Shown here: positions 40,324-47,508 of the stretch, piece by piece
Layout: the number at the start of each line of letters is the position of its first letter
Numbering within the stretch: the first letter of the stretch is position 1
NCBI GenBank assembly: GCA_025355955.1
Contig: JANXYP010000242.1
Span: 1 to 47,508 of the forward strand
Length of the DNA: 47,508 nucleotides
Direction: 5' to 3'
Origin: Chloroflexota bacterium
Lineage (GTDB): Bacteria; Chloroflexota; Chloroflexia; QHBQ01
Translations under genes and position numbers: made by a program
Notes under the pieces: generated by a model
Told to the model about the DNA's origin: nothing
Seen by the model: the letters and a program-made list of their open reading frames with translations, nothing else
Database searches by the model: none

Positions 40324-41949
40324 ATGGCTCGGTATCTACAACGCCTGGGCATTCGTCTTTCGGTCAAGCTGGCGATTAGTTCCATTGCAGTAACCTCTCT
40401 GCTCATCATCATCAGCGTGGCGATTGCCTTTGCGCTTGCCAGCGCTACTGGCAGCATCAACCACTTTCAGATCCTGAATCAGGAAATCGTTTACTCCACC
40501 CAGCTTAACTTCGCGCTAAACTCGGCGATTGATGCCAGCCAGCGCTTGCAGCAGCAGGATCAGCCCACTGTAGCTAACCGCGTGGATTACTATGCTGCAC
40601 GCAAGCCGCTGACCGATGCACAGAGCCAATTGCAGAAGTTGACGGGGTTGCGGGCCGACCCCCAGTGGCAGCAACTAAGCGGCAAGATTGATGAGTTGCT
40701 AGTCGTCCTGGATCAGATTGCCACTCTTGCCCCCACCAATGTGTTCAAGGCCCGCGATCTGTGGAATGTCTCCGCCTTCGACCTCGGCAACGACGCGAAG
40801 GCCCGTGCCTCGTCCTTCAATACTGCCATTCTCGATGAATCAAGTCACACCCGCCAGGACGCACAATCGGGGATTACGCTCGCTGCCAGCGTCCTTGCCA
40901 GCCTGGCGCTAGTCGCAGTCATCGTCAGCATCCTGTTTGGGGTGCTGAACAATGCGGTGTTCGTGCGCCCAATTCGTAGCATCAAGTATGAGCTGGAGCG
41001 CATCGCCGCTGGCGATCTCACTCACCAGTTGAACGTGGACAACAACGACGAGCTTGGCGACCTGGTGCGTACCTTCAACCGCACCGTCTCAGAACTGCGC
41101 GGGCTGATTACCGAACTGAAGCACCAAACTGGCGACATCGAAGGCGCGTCGGTGCAGGTGACTGCCATCTCCCGCCAGCAGTTGGCGGGTAGCCACGAGC
41201 AGGTGCTGGCCCTAACCAGCGCAACCCAACTGGTGGGCGAAATGAAGGCGGCGGCAGCCTTGATCGATCGTAATGCCTCGTCGGTTGCCAGCGCCGCTCG
41301 TCAGGCGTTGGACAGCGCGGCGGCTGGCAGCGAGTCGATCACCGCCAACCTCGTCAGTATGCGCCAGATCGAGGGTAAGGTCTACAACATCAACGCCGAG
41401 GTCAAAGCGCTGAACGAGGGGCTGACCCAGGTGGGCCGCATCCTGGAGCTTATGGACGACCTGGCAACCGACAGCGAGTTGCTGTCGTTTAATGCCTTGA
41501 TTGAAGCAAGCGGTGCCGGGCCGCACAGCCGCCGTTTCGCCATCGTTGCTACTGAACTGAGCAGCCTGGCGCAGCGTTCCAAGGATGCGACCAAAGAGGT
41601 GCAGGACATTATCACCTCGGTGCAGGCGGCGATGCGTAGCTCGCTCGATGCCACCCAGGAGGGCTTGCGGGAAGTGGCACGTGGCACTGAATTGTCGCGC
41701 CGCAGCGAGGTTGCCACCCGCGAAATCGTCAGCGCTGTCTCGCATACTGTTGTGCTGGCCGATAGCATTCTCAATAGCACCACCAAGCAGCACAATGCCA
41801 GCGAACAGGTTGCCAGCACCATCCAGGCGGTCAACCTGGTGGCCGCCAATAACCTCGGCACCAGCGACAAAGCGGCCTGCACCGCCAGCCGCCTCACCGT
41901 CATCGCTAGCCAGCTACGCGATGCCGCTGGCAACTTCGAGGTAAACTAA
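40324..41949 (+). CDS. methyl-accepting chemotaxis-like protein
   Basis: 541 residues: an N-terminal helix (about 15-40), an extracytoplasmic helical sensor region (about 40-185), a second membrane helix, a HAMP domain (RPIRSIKYELERIAAGDLTH), and a cytoplasmic signalling coiled coil. The hairpin tip is ELLSFNALIEASGAGPHSRRFAIVATELSSLAQRS, close to the MCP consensus but altered (ASGAGPHS in place of AARAGEHG). It should relay a signal to CheA/CheW-type partners or another output; none is in the window. Start ATG 40324, 86 bp after pstS. Confidence 0.85.
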   Translation: MARYLQRLGIRLSVKLAISSIAVTSLLIIISVAIAFALASATGSINHFQILNQEIVYSTQLNFALNSAIDASQRLQQQDQPTVANRVDYYAARKPLTDAQSQLQKLTGLRADPQWQQLSGKIDELLVVLDQIATLAPTNVFKARDLWNVSAFDLGNDAKARASSFNTAILDESSHTRQDAQSGITLAASVLASLALVAVIVSILFGVLNNAVFVRPIRSIKYELERIAAGDLTHQLNVDNNDELGDLVRTFNRTVSELRGLITELKHQTGDIEGASVQVTAISRQQLAGSHEQVLALTSATQLVGEMKAAAALIDRNASSVASAARQALDSAAAGSESITANLVSMRQIEGKVYNINAEVKALNEGLTQVGRILELMDDLATDSELLSFNALIEASGAGPHSRRFAIVATELSSLAQRSKDATKEVQDIITSVQAAMRSSLDATQEGLREVARGTELSRRSEVATREIVSAVSHTVVLADSILNSTTKQHNASEQVASTIQAVNLVAANNLGTSDKAACTASRLTVIASQLRDAAGNFEVN

Positions 41950-41989
41950 TAGGCTGTCTGATAACTCAGTTGACCGTGCCGGGCAGCAG

Positions 41990-42012
41990 CGCGGGCCACC
42001 GCCCGCCCCTAC
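41990..42012. repeat. family 1 palindrome, GGGC/GCCC stem
   Basis: GCGGGCCACCGCCCGCCCCTAC unit in the gap between the MCP-like and transglycosylase genes. Confidence 0.75.
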
Positions 42013-42078
42013 GTGTAGCCCAATCCGTTTATCCGTTTTTACAATCCGTTGGCTAAAATCCGCTGGCCGTCCCACCCC

Positions 42079-42108
42079 TTGACATAACCCTCGGCACACG
42101 TCTATACT
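42079..42108 (+). promoter_or_regulatory. sigma-70-like promoter of the transglycosylase gene, nearly leaderless
   Basis: A perfect TTGACA, an 18-nt spacer and TATACT. The ATG at 42118 is only 10 nt after the -10 box, so the transcript should start within a few bases of the start codon. Confidence 0.75.
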
Positions 42109-42117
42109 GCCCCTATC

Positions 42118-44718
42118 ATGAGCGATAATCAGCCGCCTGTGTCACCCGACAATCTACCTAAACGCAGCATCACCTTTTCTCTTGCTGCACCAGATGAACC
42201 AATGGGGCCGAAGCAAGATACGGTGGCACCTGCGAAGCCAGGACGGGATAAATCCCCCTACTACATCGTGCTGATCGTCGCCTTGTTGCTGTTTGCAGCG
42301 GCAATCGGTGGTGTGGTTGTCTATACGCAATCTGGTAGCAATCCCCCGCCGATTCAGCATACCAGCGTGCCGGGCGATGGCGCGAAAGGCGCAAACAGTG
42401 TGGCATTGCCGACCGCGCCGCCTGCCCTCACCCGACAACCGACCCTCGAGCCAACTGCCGCCGCGTTCGTGAGTTATTACGATGCAGCGGTTAATCGCCC
42501 CGACCGCGACCCTGCTTTGCTGCCTACCGATGCCTACGACCAGCGCCTCAGCGTGGCTTACCACAGCTTGCAGCTTAACGGTCACTGGGAGCAGGCGGTC
42601 AACGAATACCGCACTATTATCGCCGACCCTGCTGCATCGCTGGCCGCCCGCCGCGAGGCGTACTGGCGAGTGGCGCAGTGCAATTTCCTGGGCGGCAGCT
42701 ATGCGCGGGCGATTGATGCCTATGCCCAGTTCCAGCAGCAGTGGCCTACGGACGAGCGCAGTTATCGCGCCGATTATATCATCGCCGATGCCTACAACTA
42801 CCTCACCGATTATGGTAATGCGGTCAAGCATTGGCAGGCGTATCTGGTCCACAGTGGGCCGCTCTACAGCTTCACCCTGCTCCGCATCGGCGCGGCCCAG
42901 GTCTACCTCGGCCAGTACGATGCTGCCCGCCACACCTACAGCGATGCGGTCAATCGCCAGCAGAGCAGCGACCGCGAACGCAGCGAAGCTCTGGAGGGGG
43001 TTGCCAGCATGGCCGCCGCACAGCATGACTACGGCAACGAACTGGCCGCCTACGAGTCGCTGCTCACCATCGCCACCGACAAGGACTACCGTGCCGACCT
43101 CGAATATCGCGCCGCCGTCGCCATGCTACACAACGGCGACCGCAGCGGCGCGTTCAACCGCTTCCTGGGCGTGGTTCATAACTATCCCGACAACTACCGT
43201 ACTTACGGCGCGCTGCAGTCAATGCTGCAGATCAATTCCACCCTATTCGATCAGGGGATACTCGATCGCTACACCGCTGGCCGGCTGGCCTACAACGTGA
43301 ACAGCTACCAGGAGGCGATTGGCTACTTTGCCGATTACCTGAACAAGCAGGATGGCGCGCACCATGCCGCCGCGTTGCTCTACGCTGGTCTCAGCTACCA
43401 GAACCTCGGCAACGACGACCGCGCCCTCACCAACTACAGCGTGCTGCTGCGAGATAGCCCCACCAGCCCCGAAGCGGTCAGCGCCCACTATCGCATCGGC
43501 GAATTGGCCGAGCGACGCGGCGCGTGCAGCACGGCGGTGAACGATTACGCGGCTGCCGCCAGCCATCAAGACCTCGAAGATGGTCGCAGCGCTGGGTTCC
43601 ACCTCGGCCTCTGCCACTATAAGCTGGGCGACTATGGCGCGGCCAGCGATGCCTGGCAGTCGCTCACCGCTGCCAGCCTGCCCGCCAATGTGCGTTCTAA
43701 GGCATACTTCTGGCTGGGTCGTGATGCTGCCACCACCACCAACGATGCCACCGCTCTCTACAAATCGGCGATCGCCGCGCAGCCCGGCGGCTACTACGGC
43801 TACCGCGCCTCCGCCAAGTTGGCGGGCGAGGATAAGGCGGGCGCGATGGTTAGCCCGGCGCGGCTGCCCAGTGTGGATTACAGCGCAATGTTGGTGGATG
43901 CCGCCAGCGAGGAGGTGCATCAGCAGGATTACGCTACCTGGCTAGCTGGCTGGGCGCAAACGCCACTGACTGCCAGCCTGGTGATTATCGACCCCACTGC
44001 CCTGGCCAACCCCGATGCAGTGCGCGCCCTGAGCATCGCCCGCGTCGGCGAACGCATCTACGCCAAGCAGGAGCTTGATTACGTGCTGCCCCGCCTGGTC
44101 GCCAGCGGTGATGCCTTCACTCTGGCGCAGATGACCCTGTATTATCGCTATATTGACGAGCCTTACCTGTCGCTGCTGGTTGCCAGCAAGCTGGCGGCAA
44201 TGTCGCCAGACCCTACCCCCAGGCTGCCCACCCTGCTGGGCCGCAGCATCTACGCCACGCCCTTCACTGCGGCAATGATTGAGGGTGCAGACCAGGCGCA
44301 TACCGCCCCGCTGCTACTCTACGCCATCACCAAGCAGGAGAGCTACTTCAACCCGCTGGCCGACAGCAGCGCCGATGCTCGTGGCCTCACTCAGGTGTTG
44401 CCCTCTACCGCCGCCGGTATCGCCGCTAACCTCGGAGATACTGGCTTCACCGCCTACGACCTCTACCGCCCCTATGTGGCCGCCCGTTACGGCGCGGCCT
44501 TCCTTGCCGACAGCCTCGCCAACCAGAACGGCAGTGTGCTACGCGCCCTGGCCGCCTACAACGCTGGCCCCGGCAGCCTACCGCAATGGAGTAACGGTGC
44601 AGCGGCCAGCGATGGCGACCTGTTCGTGGAGAACATCAGCTTTGCAGAAACCGCCGATTATGTTAGAATTGTCTACACCAACTACGCCGCTTATCTCGAT
44701 CTCTATAGCCAGCGGTGA
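42118..44718 (+). CDS. membrane-anchored TPR lytic transglycosylase (Slt70-like)
   Basis: 866 residues. A cytoplasmic N-terminus contains a palindrome-derived GRDKSPYY (residues 42-49) beside one membrane helix, followed by a disordered linker. A long array of TPR-like helical repeats (about 130-640) precedes the SLT domain at the C-terminus: ITKQESYFNP with the catalytic Glu (E741), GLTQVLPSTA, and ALAAYNAGPG. It cleaves peptidoglycan glycan strands outside the membrane. There is no ribosome binding site and the promoter is almost against the ATG, so leaderless translation is likely. A family 2 palindrome follows the stop. Confidence 0.85.
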   Translation: MSDNQPPVSPDNLPKRSITFSLAAPDEPMGPKQDTVAPAKPGRDKSPYYIVLIVALLLFAAAIGGVVVYTQSGSNPPPIQHTSVPGDGAKGANSVALPTAPPALTRQPTLEPTAAAFVSYYDAAVNRPDRDPALLPTDAYDQRLSVAYHSLQLNGHWEQAVNEYRTIIADPAASLAARREAYWRVAQCNFLGGSYARAIDAYAQFQQQWPTDERSYRADYIIADAYNYLTDYGNAVKHWQAYLVHSGPLYSFTLLRIGAAQVYLGQYDAARHTYSDAVNRQQSSDRERSEALEGVASMAAAQHDYGNELAAYESLLTIATDKDYRADLEYRAAVAMLHNGDRSGAFNRFLGVVHNYPDNYRTYGALQSMLQINSTLFDQGILDRYTAGRLAYNVNSYQEAIGYFADYLNKQDGAHHAAALLYAGLSYQNLGNDDRALTNYSVLLRDSPTSPEAVSAHYRIGELAERRGACSTAVNDYAAAASHQDLEDGRSAGFHLGLCHYKLGDYGAASDAWQSLTAASLPANVRSKAYFWLGRDAATTTNDATALYKSAIAAQPGGYYGYRASAKLAGEDKAGAMVSPARLPSVDYSAMLVDAASEEVHQQDYATWLAGWAQTPLTASLVIIDPTALANPDAVRALSIARVGERIYAKQELDYVLPRLVASGDAFTLAQMTLYYRYIDEPYLSLLVASKLAAMSPDPTPRLPTLLGRSIYATPFTAAMIEGADQAHTAPLLLYAITKQESYFNPLADSSADARGLTQVLPSTAAGIAANLGDTGFTAYDLYRPYVAARYGAAFLADSLANQNGSVLRALAAYNAGPGSLPQWSNGAAASDGDLFVENISFAETADYVRIVYTNYAAYLDLYSQR

Positions 44719-44723
44719 TATGA

Positions 44724-44758
44724 CTCCCCTCCCGCCGGGAGGGGTTGGGGGTGGGTCC
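44724..44758. repeat. family 2 palindrome after the transglycosylase gene
   Basis: Inverted copy of the 3888-3923 unit: CTCCCCTCCCGCCGGGAGGGG followed by TTGGGGGTGGGTCC. It begins 6 nt after the stop and could act as a transcription end. Confidence 0.8.
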
Positions 44759-44808
44759 ATGCCACCAGCAAAACCTTGTTTTCAGTAATTAGGAGTTTCC
44801 ACTTACCG

Positions 44809-45279
44809 ATGCCCATTTATGAATACCACTGCGCCGACTGCAAGCGCAAAGTCAGCGTCTTCTTTCGCAGCTTCAGCGCGGCGGAGGATGCTACATCCGT
44901 AGCCTGCCCCCGCTGTGGCGGCTCCAACCTCAGCCGCCGCCCCTCCAGGGTGCGCGTCCTCAGACACGGTGGCGCATCGGCCAGCAACGATTTCGCCGCC
45001 GATGACGATCTCGGTGGCGACGATGAAGATTTTGGCGATATGGATGGCCTGGGTGGGGTGGGTGGTATGGGGGGGATGGAAAAGATGATGGCAGGCGTGG
45101 ATGAGAATGACCCGCGCAGCATCGCCCGCTTCGCCCGCCAGGTGCAAGCCCAGGGTGGCGAGGACATGGATGCCGAAATGGATGAGGTGCTCACCCGCAT
45201 CGAACATGGTGAAGACCCCGACAAAGTGCTGGAAGGCTTCGAGGAAGCCGATGCGCCGATGGATGACGAGTTCGACTAG
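44809..45279 (+). CDS. FmdB-family zinc-ribbon protein
   Basis: 156 residues starting MPIYEYHCADC, the hallmark of FmdB/CxxC regulatory zinc ribbons, with a second CPRCG 25 residues on. The remainder is acidic and Gly/Met-rich (DLGGDDEDFGDMDGLGG) with a helical end. FmdB-like proteins are small, often of unknown role; a regulatory function is only suggested by name. The track starts at 44776; the motif and the AGGAG upstream point to ATG 44809. Confidence 0.8.
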   Translation: MPIYEYHCADCKRKVSVFFRSFSAAEDATSVACPRCGGSNLSRRPSRVRVLRHGGASASNDFAADDDLGGDDEDFGDMDGLGGVGGMGGMEKMMAGVDENDPRSIARFARQVQAQGGEDMDAEMDEVLTRIEHGEDPDKVLEGFEEADAPMDDEFD

Positions 45280-45289
45280 CTCTGCTTTT

Positions 45290-45382
45290 ATACCAATTAG
45301 GCGAAGCGATGCTATAGTTCTGTAGGGGCGAACCGTTGTTCGCTCTGGCTCAAACTATAGTGACACCACCGCTAATTGGTAT
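45290..45382. mobile_element. 93-bp MITE-like element, copy 2
   Basis: Terminal repeats ATACCAATTAG and CTAATTGGTAT, with a GTAGGGGCGAACCGTTGTTCGC core. It is an inverted near-copy of the 9064-9156 element, with the same length. Confidence 0.8.
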
Positions 45383-45424
45383 TACTTTAGTTTGATCAAC
45401 CCTTGCAGCTTTCGTAAGCACGGT

Positions 45425-45925
45425 TTAATACCAACCGAAGAAGTAAACGAGCAAGACTACCGCCAACGCCATGCTACTCAACTCCAGCCCAGCGTTATGC
45501 TTAATCGGTGTTCGACCGGCACTGCGGGCCGCCCGCGATTGGAAGAAGGCGAGGGTGCCGAGCATAAAACCCAGTAGCGACAAAGCAAATATCACCATCC
45601 CCACCGGGCTGAATACTATTACATGGATGGTAAATTGTCCCCTGTTAAGATTAATAATACTTGGCAAAAACAGACCCGCCAATGCGATAACGCCGCATAC
45701 ATAGCTGATATTGGCCCAACTCTGGGCTTTGTTCAAGCTAGAGCCAGCCTGGGTTCGGGTGATGTCAGGTGCTTCCTGTTTAGCTTCAGGTAGCACAGTG
45801 TTCTGCCATGCCTGCGGTATAGCTGTTGGCAATACTACACCAGGGCCACGATAGTCCTCAATCACTACCCGCTCCGGGCGGCCAGCAACATCAGCATCGC
45901 TATCGTGGTCGGTCTGATTAAGCAT
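45425..45925 (-). CDS. small membrane protein (DUF4190-like)
   Basis: 166 residues: a polar N-terminal 70 residues followed by three hydrophobic helices (ISYVCGVIALAGLFLP, IVFSPVGMVIFALSLLGFML, LSSMALAVVLLVYFFGWY). The pattern resembles DUF4190 membrane proteins. Start ATG 45925. It sits 18 bp downstream of rsfS on the same strand, so they may be co-transcribed. Function unknown. Confidence 0.65.
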   Translation of the reverse strand: MLNQTDHDSDADVAGRPERVVIEDYRGPGVVLPTAIPQAWQNTVLPEAKQEAPDITRTQAGSSLNKAQSWANISYVCGVIALAGLFLPSIINLNRGQFTIHVIVFSPVGMVIFALSLLGFMLGTLAFFQSRAARSAGRTPIKHNAGLELSSMALAVVLLVYFFGWY

Positions 45926-45942
45926 TCCTCACCGCTAACTCC

Positions 45943-46290
45943 TCACTGTATCACCAGCACCGTCTGTGCCTTGCTCCACAGCCGTTCCAGAGTGTAGTAT
46001 TCGCGCTGTTCGGGGGCGAAAATGTGGACGATTATATCGGCATAGTCGATCAGCACCCAGAGCGCTTCGTGCAAACCCTCGGTGTTACGGGCGTGGATGC
46101 CCTGCTTGCTCATTGCCTCATCCAACGCCCCGGCCAGCGCCTTCACCTGGCGGTCGCTGGTTCCCGTGCAGATCACGAAGTAATCAGCGATTACCGACAC
46201 GGCGCGAATGTCGAGTACAATTATATCCTCAGCCTTTTTGTCCGACAGAATCTGCGCGATCTCGCGGGCTATCTCATTTGGTTCCAGAAT
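45943..46290 (-). CDS. rsfS: ribosome silencing factor RsfS, probable ATT start
   Basis: RsfS binds ribosomal protein L14 (uL14) and blocks subunit joining in starvation. The track ORF (GTG 46200) lacks the N-terminal 30 residues of the family. The frame is open upstream and encodes LEPNEIAREIAQILSDKKAED directly before VLDIRAVSVIADYFVICTG, which matches RsfS. AAAGGAG lies 5 nt before ATT 46290 and 8 nt before CTG 46287; no ATG, GTG or TTG fits. I therefore place the start at ATT (115 residues, normal length). A TTGAAA-17-TATAAT promoter lies upstream. Confidence 0.85.
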   Translation of the reverse strand: MLEPNEIAREIAQILSDKKAEDIIVLDIRAVSVIADYFVICTGTSDRQVKALAGALDEAMSKQGIHARNTEGLHEALWVLIDYADIIVHIFAPEQREYYTLERLWSKAQTVLVIQ

Positions 46291-46327
46291 CGCTTCTCCT
46301 TTAATTTGACGCTAATCACAGCTTTTA

Positions 46328-46355
46328 TTGCTTTCGGCTGCTTATCAAGTATAAT
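46328..46355 (+). promoter_or_regulatory. promoter of the SH3-like gene
   Basis: TTGCTT, 16-nt spacer, TATAAT. It faces the minus-strand rsfS promoter just to its right, so the two transcripts would overlap by about 10 nt at their 5' ends. Confidence 0.5.
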
Positions 46356-46358
46356 GTA

Positions 46359-46387
46359 ATTATAACCTGAACCGCCCGCCATTTCAA
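46359..46387 (-). promoter_or_regulatory. promoter of rsfS
   Basis: On the minus strand TTGAAA, a 17-nt spacer and TATAAT, giving a leader of about 60 nt before the ATT start. Confidence 0.7.
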
Positions 46388-46410
46388 GCCTTGCGCTTTG
46401 GTGATTGCTA

Positions 46411-46860
46411 ATGAGTAACCCACCCCCGTCGCGCCGCAACCCGGTGCTGATTGGCGCAACCGTTGCCATCGCTGCGCTAGTTGTAGCTGCGCTGGTCAGC
46501 GGCTATATGCTGTTCTCCTACGTCGGCGACTACGGCCAGCGTGTGGCTGCACCGCTGGCAACGGCGGCTGCCGCGTTGACTACCCCTGCCGACTTGCCCA
46601 GCCCCGCGCCTGCTTACGACCCCAGCATCACGCCGGTAGTCACCCAGCTAATCGGCAGGCCGGTAATTGCCCGCAGCAATGTAACCCTGCTGGTTGGCCC
46701 GTTCACCGATGCGCCGCCGGTAAAGGCCAGCGATGGCACACTCGTCACCGTCGCCCAGGGCCACGGCGCAATCGCGATCGCTAGCACCAGCGATGGCTGG
46801 CAGATGCTGCACCTCGACAATGGGGCCGAGGGCTGGGTGCCACCCGACGCGCTAAAATGA
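46411..46860 (+). CDS. membrane-anchored SH3-like domain protein
   Basis: 149 residues: one N-terminal membrane helix (LIGATVAIAALVVAALVSGYML), a Pro/Ala-rich linker, and a C-terminal SH3b-like domain ending in GWQMLHLDNGAEGWVPPDALK, with the Trp residues typical of bacterial SH3 domains. Such domains often bind peptidoglycan or other envelope components. The start ATG 46411 has only a weak ribosome binding site. Divergent from rsfS, with overlapping facing promoters. Confidence 0.7.
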   Translation: MSNPPPSRRNPVLIGATVAIAALVVAALVSGYMLFSYVGDYGQRVAAPLATAAAALTTPADLPSPAPAYDPSITPVVTQLIGRPVIARSNVTLLVGPFTDAPPVKASDGTLVTVAQGHGAIAIASTSDGWQMLHLDNGAEGWVPPDALK

Positions 46861-46864
46861 TGAT

Positions 46865-46957
46865 ATACCAAATAGCTTTGGTATGAGTGTAAGTTGGGCG
46901 AAGGCGAACAACGGTTCGCCCCTACAGAAATACGCCACCTCCTGAGTTAATTGGTGT
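46865..46957. mobile_element. 93-bp MITE-like element, copy 3
   Basis: ATACCAAATAGC...AATTGGTGT ends and a GGCGAACAACGGTTCGCCCC core, again exactly 93 bp. More diverged than copies 1 and 2. Confidence 0.7.
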
Positions 46958-47027
46958 AAGTTGGGCGAGGGCGAACAACGGTTCGCCCCTACAGAAATAC
47001 GCCCCCCTTGGTTAATTAGCATTATAT
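46951..47027. repeat. partial fourth copy of the MITE-like element, overlapping copy 3
   Basis: The inner part of copy 3 (GTGTAAGTTGGGCGA... with the palindrome) is repeated after about 70 bp and ends in TTAATTAGC. It looks like a second insertion or a tandem duplication. The rest of 47028-47164 holds no gene. Confidence 0.65.
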
Positions 47028-47164
47028 TCTTCTTGTTTTTCATCTGATTTTAACCAAATATCCTCCTTCTTCTCTTATGGTGGCACGCATCTTGATATAC
47101 GTAATACACCAGCGGCTTTTAACCAGAAGGGCGCGAACTGCCTGGCTTCTACCCAGAAGAGGGC

Positions 47165-47193
47165 TTGCAAAAGATGCTCACTTCATGTATAAT
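47165..47193 (+). promoter_or_regulatory. sigma-70-like promoter of the HTH gene
   Basis: TTGCAA, a 17-nt spacer and TATAAT. The leader of about 70 nt contains a GGACC-GAAG-GGTCC hairpin just before the AGAGGAGG ribosome binding site. Confidence 0.75.
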
Positions 47194-47271
47194 CAACAAA
47201 GGTACTTGATTGACCTGCAAAAGGGTCTTAGTAGGGACCGAAGGGTCCACACAAAAGAGGAGGCTTTACCG

Positions 47272-47508
47272 ATGGTACAGCAACACAATGAGACACACGC
47301 ACAGGCTGGCGAACTCAACGAGGGTGACTACATGAGCATCAGCCAGGCAGCCGCCCAACTCGGCCTCACCCAGAGCGCCATCCGCCAGGGTGTCCGCAGT
47401 GGCAAGGTACACTCGGTTACCCACAAGTGGGGGATGCGCGTGCTACGCAGCGATGTCGAAAAGCTGAAGGAGACCGCCCCGGCCGCCAGCAACAAGCCGA
47501 TCGTCCAT
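47272..47508 (+). CDS. excisionase/MerR-like helix-turn-helix protein, 3' end outside the window
   Basis: The first 79 residues are in the window, starting MVQQHNETHAQ. The stretch YMSISQAAAQLGLTQSAIRQ, followed by GVRSGKVHSVTHKWGMRVLR and DVEKLK, is a DNA-binding wing-HTH as in excisionase-type (Xis/MerR-like) domains; it could be a regulator with further domains beyond the edge. The start is well supported by AGAGGAGG. Not in the ORF track because it is cut at the window end. Confidence 0.75.
   Translation, partial: MVQQHNETHAQAGELNEGDYMSISQAAAQLGLTQSAIRQGVRSGKVHSVTHKWGMRVLRSDVEKLKETAPAASNKPIVH

Noticed and set aside
47165-47508. Prophage or integrative element edge, because of the excisionase-like HTH domain
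   Set aside because: No integrase, attachment-site duplication or phage gene is seen; HTH domains of this type also occur in ordinary regulators.

Overview
Organism. The window is a bacterial chromosome segment of fairly high GC. The gene content suggests a member of the Chloroflexota or a close relative. This is inferred from the mix of genes: polytopic GT-C-like membrane proteins, a DUF711 protein, several lipoproteins with low-complexity Ser/Thr/Gly linkers, an Eis-like acetyltransferase, frequent GTG and TTG starts, and a very heavy load of short palindromic repeats, some read as the peptide GRDKSRPY. No marker gene in the window fixes the taxon. I see no prophage, CRISPR array, rRNA or plasmid function. 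Layout, left to right. (1) 1-5051, minus strand: a surface-glycan type block of two GT-C-like membrane proteins and a downstream membrane gene broken into three frames. (2) 5227-8055, plus: a promoter, a PaaA-like di-iron oxygenase and two adjacent 3-hydroxyacyl-CoA dehydrogenase homologues, the second with a degenerate NAD domain. A small coiled-coil gene and a truncated MFS transporter cut off by a nested mobile element follow. (3) 9449-14678, plus: a MacA/MacB-like ABC export set (adaptor, ATPase, permease, DUF5666-type protein) sharing glycine-rich segments. (4) 14956-17238, minus: an ABC-F ATPase and a bifunctional nuclease. (5) 17836-18459: a Dps-like protein. (6) 18531-25677, minus: a flippase, a zinc-ribbon methyltransferase, a secreted phospholipase-D-like lipoprotein, small envelope proteins, a DinB-like protein and two LppX/LprG-like proteins, with tRNA-Tyr and tRNA-Thr at the end. 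(7) 26524-29096, plus: a VOC protein, a GT2 glycosyltransferase and an NAD-dependent epimerase-like protein lacking the catalytic Tyr. (8) 29913-37708, minus: an Eis-like acetyltransferase, a DUF711 protein, two tandem peroxiredoxins, arginine deiminase and argS. (9) 37921-45279, plus: a promoter with six Pho-box-like 11-bp repeats, a degenerate receiver protein, an extremely acidic protein, a PstS-like phosphate-binding lipoprotein, an MCP-like protein, a TPR-lytic transglycosylase and an FmdB-type zinc-ribbon protein. (10) 45425-47508: a small membrane protein, rsfS, an SH3-like protein, mobile repeats and the start of an excisionase-like HTH gene. What stands out. The window is saturated with small palindromic and tandem elements. 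Family 1 palindromes keep the same ends (GTAGGGG...CGCCCTG) but have stems that change in a compensated way. There are also about 90-bp inverted-repeat elements that often carry that palindrome in the middle, a second palindrome family, and heptanucleotide tandem arrays. Several lie inside genes in frame (a GT-C-like gene, argS, a lytic transglycosylase, an epimerase), so they are translated as inserts or tails. Together with the Pho-box-like promoter, this is the most unusual content of the window. All functions are read from the sequence by eye; no database search was run.
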